From Ignavibacteria bacterium UBA6688 (lineage in GTDB: Bacteria; Bacteroidota; Ignavibacteria; UBA10030), in assembly GCA_002454845.1 (NCBI GenBank), contig DKJQ01000010.1:1-6781 (forward strand): a stretch of DNA of 6,781 bases, given 5' to 3'. The position numbers were made by a program, and so were the translations under genes. Shown here in pieces: positions 5,509 through 6,781 of this stretch. Below the pieces are notes generated by a model. It ran no database searches and had not been told where the DNA came from. It worked only from the letters and a program-made list of their open reading frames with translations. Positions within the stretch are counted from its first letter, which is position 1. Every line of letters begins with the position of its first letter.

Positions 5509-6189
5509 ATGCCAGACGAAAGCAAGAAACCACAAGACTCCTCTTCGCCGCAATCTCCCGGTTCTCCGGGAAGTGAGTTCCGCGACACTGATACGACGCA
5601 TGTGAATGAAATTCACCAGCGCATTGTCGCGCGGGAGGAGGAGGAGCCCGAGGAGGGATTCGAACCTCCGCCATGGTGGGTCTGGGCCATCAGCGTCCTG
5701 ATCCTGTTTGCCATGGGTTTTTACCTCGGTCGCTATGGCGGCTCGTGGTCCACGCTTGCCCACGAGGTAGAACAGCCGGCGGTTGAAGGGGGGGGAGCGG
5801 TGAAGCGGGTTGTCAAAGGCGACCAGGTCTATGCCGCCGTCTGTCAGACATGCCACCAGGCCACGGGTATCGGCATTTCCGGACAGTATCCTCCCCTCGT
5901 TGGATCGGAATGGGTGACGAATGATCCGGAAACTCCTGTGCGCGTGGTGCTCTTCGGCTTTGAAGGGCCCGTGACCGTTAAAGGGACGACGTACAACAAC
6001 AAGATGCCCCCCTTCCACGATAAACTCTCGGACGATGAAATTGCCGCCGTGGTGACGCACATCCGCTCTTCGTGGGGAAATGCCGCGAAGGAGGTGACGT
6101 CCGAGGCGGTGAAAACGCTCCGTGCGGATTTGGGCACACGCGCACCATGGAGTGCTTCCGAACTACAAGCATTGAAACCAAAGAAATGA
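5509..6189 (+). CDS. ccoP: Monohaem CcoP-like cytochrome c subunit of the cbb3 oxidase
   Basis: A 226-residue protein. The N-terminus is a Pro/Ser-rich tail with an acidic run (R42-E48). Next come P-P-P-W-W-V-W-A (53-60) and one membrane helix (about 57-74), then a periplasmic class I cytochrome c domain. Haem c binds C-Q-T-C-H (112-116), and M166 in N-N-K-M-P-P-F is the expected distal ligand. The cytosolic tail, single anchor and operon position mark it as CcoP-like, the entry point for electrons into the oxidase. Classical CcoP has two haem domains and about 300 residues; this one has a single haem and no sign of a lost second domain. A separate name, such as a plain cytochrome c anchored near the oxidase, would also be defensible. 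AGGGA at 5493-5497 is a spaced but usable ribosome binding site. The stop overlaps the next gene by four bases. Confidence 0.85.
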   Translation: MPDESKKPQDSSSPQSPGSPGSEFRDTDTTHVNEIHQRIVAREEEEPEEGFEPPPWWVWAISVLILFAMGFYLGRYGGSWSTLAHEVEQPAVEGGGAVKRVVKGDQVYAAVCQTCHQATGIGISGQYPPLVGSEWVTNDPETPVRVVLFGFEGPVTVKGTTYNNKMPPFHDKLSDDEIAAVVTHIRSSWGNAAKEVTSEAVKTLRADLGTRAPWSASELQALKPKK

Positions 6190-6704
6190 AATCAGGTCCC
6201 GTTCGTTTCTTCCTCCCGTTGTATGCTCTCCTCGTAATCGTCGCGTCCATGGCGTCGCTGGTGGCAGGATGCGAGCGCCAGGACACCGGTCCGCGCCAGC
6301 CGATTGCCTTCAGTCACGCGCGCCATGCGGGTGATTATCAGATCAACTGCCAGTACTGCCATAGCGGGGTCCGGAAGGGATCGAACGCATACATCCCATC
6401 GGTGCAAACCTGCATGGGTTGTCATCAACTTGTTGCCGCCAACAAACCCGAGGTGATGAAGATCCGGCAGGCTTGGGAAGCAAAGGAACCGATCCCGTGG
6501 ATGAAGGTGAACACGATGGCGGATTTCGTGTATTTTAATCATTATCCCCATATTGCAAAGGGAGTCGACTGTAAAGTGTGTCACGGCGACGTTGCCTCGA
6601 TGGTCGAGTTGAAACCGTTCGTCAAAGTGAACAATATGAGCTGGTGCGTTGACTGCCACCGCGAGAATAAGGCGAGCATTGATTGCTATACATGTCATAG
6701 ATAA
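6186..6704 (+). CDS. actA: Pentahaem cytochrome c lipoprotein, ActA-like subunit of alternative complex III
   Basis: A 172-residue protein with an N-terminal hydrophobic segment ending in the lipobox L-V-A-G-C (25-29), so it is probably lipid-anchored outside the membrane. Five C-x-x-C-H sites follow: C55-H59, C76-H80, C129-H133, C154-H158 and C167-H171. Extra histidines that could be distal ligands include H44, H47, H119 and H122. The spacing and motifs such as F-S-H-x-x-H-A-G (42-49), the inter-haem V-Y-F-N-H-Y-P-H (115-122) and a penultimate-haem W-C-V-D-C-H-R fit ActA, the multihaem subunit of the quinol-oxidising ACIII (family knowledge). The ATG at 6186 overlaps the ccoP TGA, giving translational coupling. 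An upstream GTG at 6072 is rejected because it would bury the signal peptide. actB and later subunits would be expected to the right but are not in the window. A generic cytochrome c7/c3-type protein is the alternative. Confidence 0.85.
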   Translation: MKSGPVRFFLPLYALLVIVASMASLVAGCERQDTGPRQPIAFSHARHAGDYQINCQYCHSGVRKGSNAYIPSVQTCMGCHQLVAANKPEVMKIRQAWEAKEPIPWMKVNTMADFVYFNHYPHIAKGVDCKVCHGDVASMVELKPFVKVNNMSWCVDCHRENKASIDCYTCHR

Positions 6705-6715
6705 TTCAAAGTGCA

Positions 6716-6744
6716 GGGGTGTAGGGGAGAAAGGGTGAGGAGGG
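6716..6744 (+). other. G-rich tract with G-quadruplex pattern after actA
   Basis: Four G-runs, GGGG (6716-6719), GGGG (6724-6727), GGG (6733-6735) and GGG (6742-6744), are separated by loops of 4, 5 and 6 bases. This satisfies the usual G3+N1-7 quadruplex rule. It starts 12 bases after the actA stop. It may be part of a dispersed intergenic repeat rather than a functional structure. Confidence 0.45.
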
Positions 6745-6750
6745 AAATAA

Positions 6751-6781
6751 ATGCAAAATGTAAAATGAAAAATGAAAAAAG
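6751..6781 (+). repeat. Tandem ATGNAAA heptamer repeat at the right edge
   Basis: Four consecutive units are ATGCAAA (6751-6757), ATGTAAA (6758-6764), ATGAAAA (6765-6771) and a longer ATGAAAAAAG (6772-6781) cut by the window end. No convincing reading frame or ribosome binding site follows from them. From memory, A-rich runs of this kind occur as dispersed intergenic repeats in several phyla. Its right boundary cannot be seen. Confidence 0.5.

Noticed and set aside
5305..6060. 251-residue minus-strand open frame opposite ccoP
   Set aside because: It is antisense to the C-x-x-C-H-bearing ccoP gene and crosses the repeat-containing gap. No ribosome binding site or family motif is seen.
6072..6185. 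Upstream GTG extending the ActA-like protein by 38 residues
   Set aside because: It would bury the lipoprotein signal peptide. ATG 6186, overlapping the ccoP stop, gives a proper signal and lipobox.

Overview
This window carries most of a respiratory gene cluster that pairs a cbb3-type (C-family haem-copper) cytochrome c oxidase with what looks like the first gene of alternative complex III (ACIII). It is preceded by a separate membrane-protein gene. Base composition is moderately GC-rich, Shine-Dalgarno sequences are clear at several genes, and one E. coli-like sigma-70 promoter is visible. Combining cbb3 and ACIII genes fits an aerobic or microaerobic member of the Ignavibacteriota/Chlorobiota/Rhodothermota side of the FCB group, or perhaps Acidobacteriota or Gemmatimonadota. 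No rRNA or other taxonomic marker is present, so this is only an inference.

Layout. (1) Positions 1-144 hold a leader with an inverted repeat and a strong promoter. (2) Positions 145-1467 (+) encode a DUF21/CBS/CorC-HlyC membrane transporter-like protein. (3) Positions 1482-2357 (-) are convergent with it and encode a TauE/SafE-like (COG2836 type) membrane protein with an H-C-x-x-M-C-G motif, of the kind often found with cbb3 assembly genes. (4) A compact divergent control region follows at about 2358-2518. (5) On the plus strand lies ccoS (2519-2749), ccoN (2727-4247), ccoO (4244-4852), an unrecognised lipoprotein (4879-5400), a monohaem ccoP-like gene (5509-6189) and a pentahaem actA-like lipoprotein gene (6186-6704). 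ccoS/ccoN, ccoN/ccoO and ccoP/actA overlap, which indicates an operon. (6) The last 77 bases are G-rich and then A-rich repeat sequence running off the window.

How the genes work together. In the known scheme ACIII oxidises menaquinol and passes electrons through its c haems. CcoP and CcoO relay them to the haem b/b3-CuB centre of CcoN, which reduces oxygen. CcoS, and perhaps the TauE/SafE-like protein, help mature the oxidase (haem and copper insertion). Having actA overlap ccoP by four bases suggests that complex III and oxidase are made together, possibly as a supercomplex. The lipoprotein sits where proteobacterial operons have ccoQ, which is not seen here.

The least ordinary points are the lipoprotein, whose sensible start is a rare ATT codon behind a good ribosome binding site; the short repeats between the lipoprotein and ccoP; and the cbb3-ACIII gene fusion into one operon. 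I found no CRISPR array, transposase, tRNA or rRNA, and no wholly new system.
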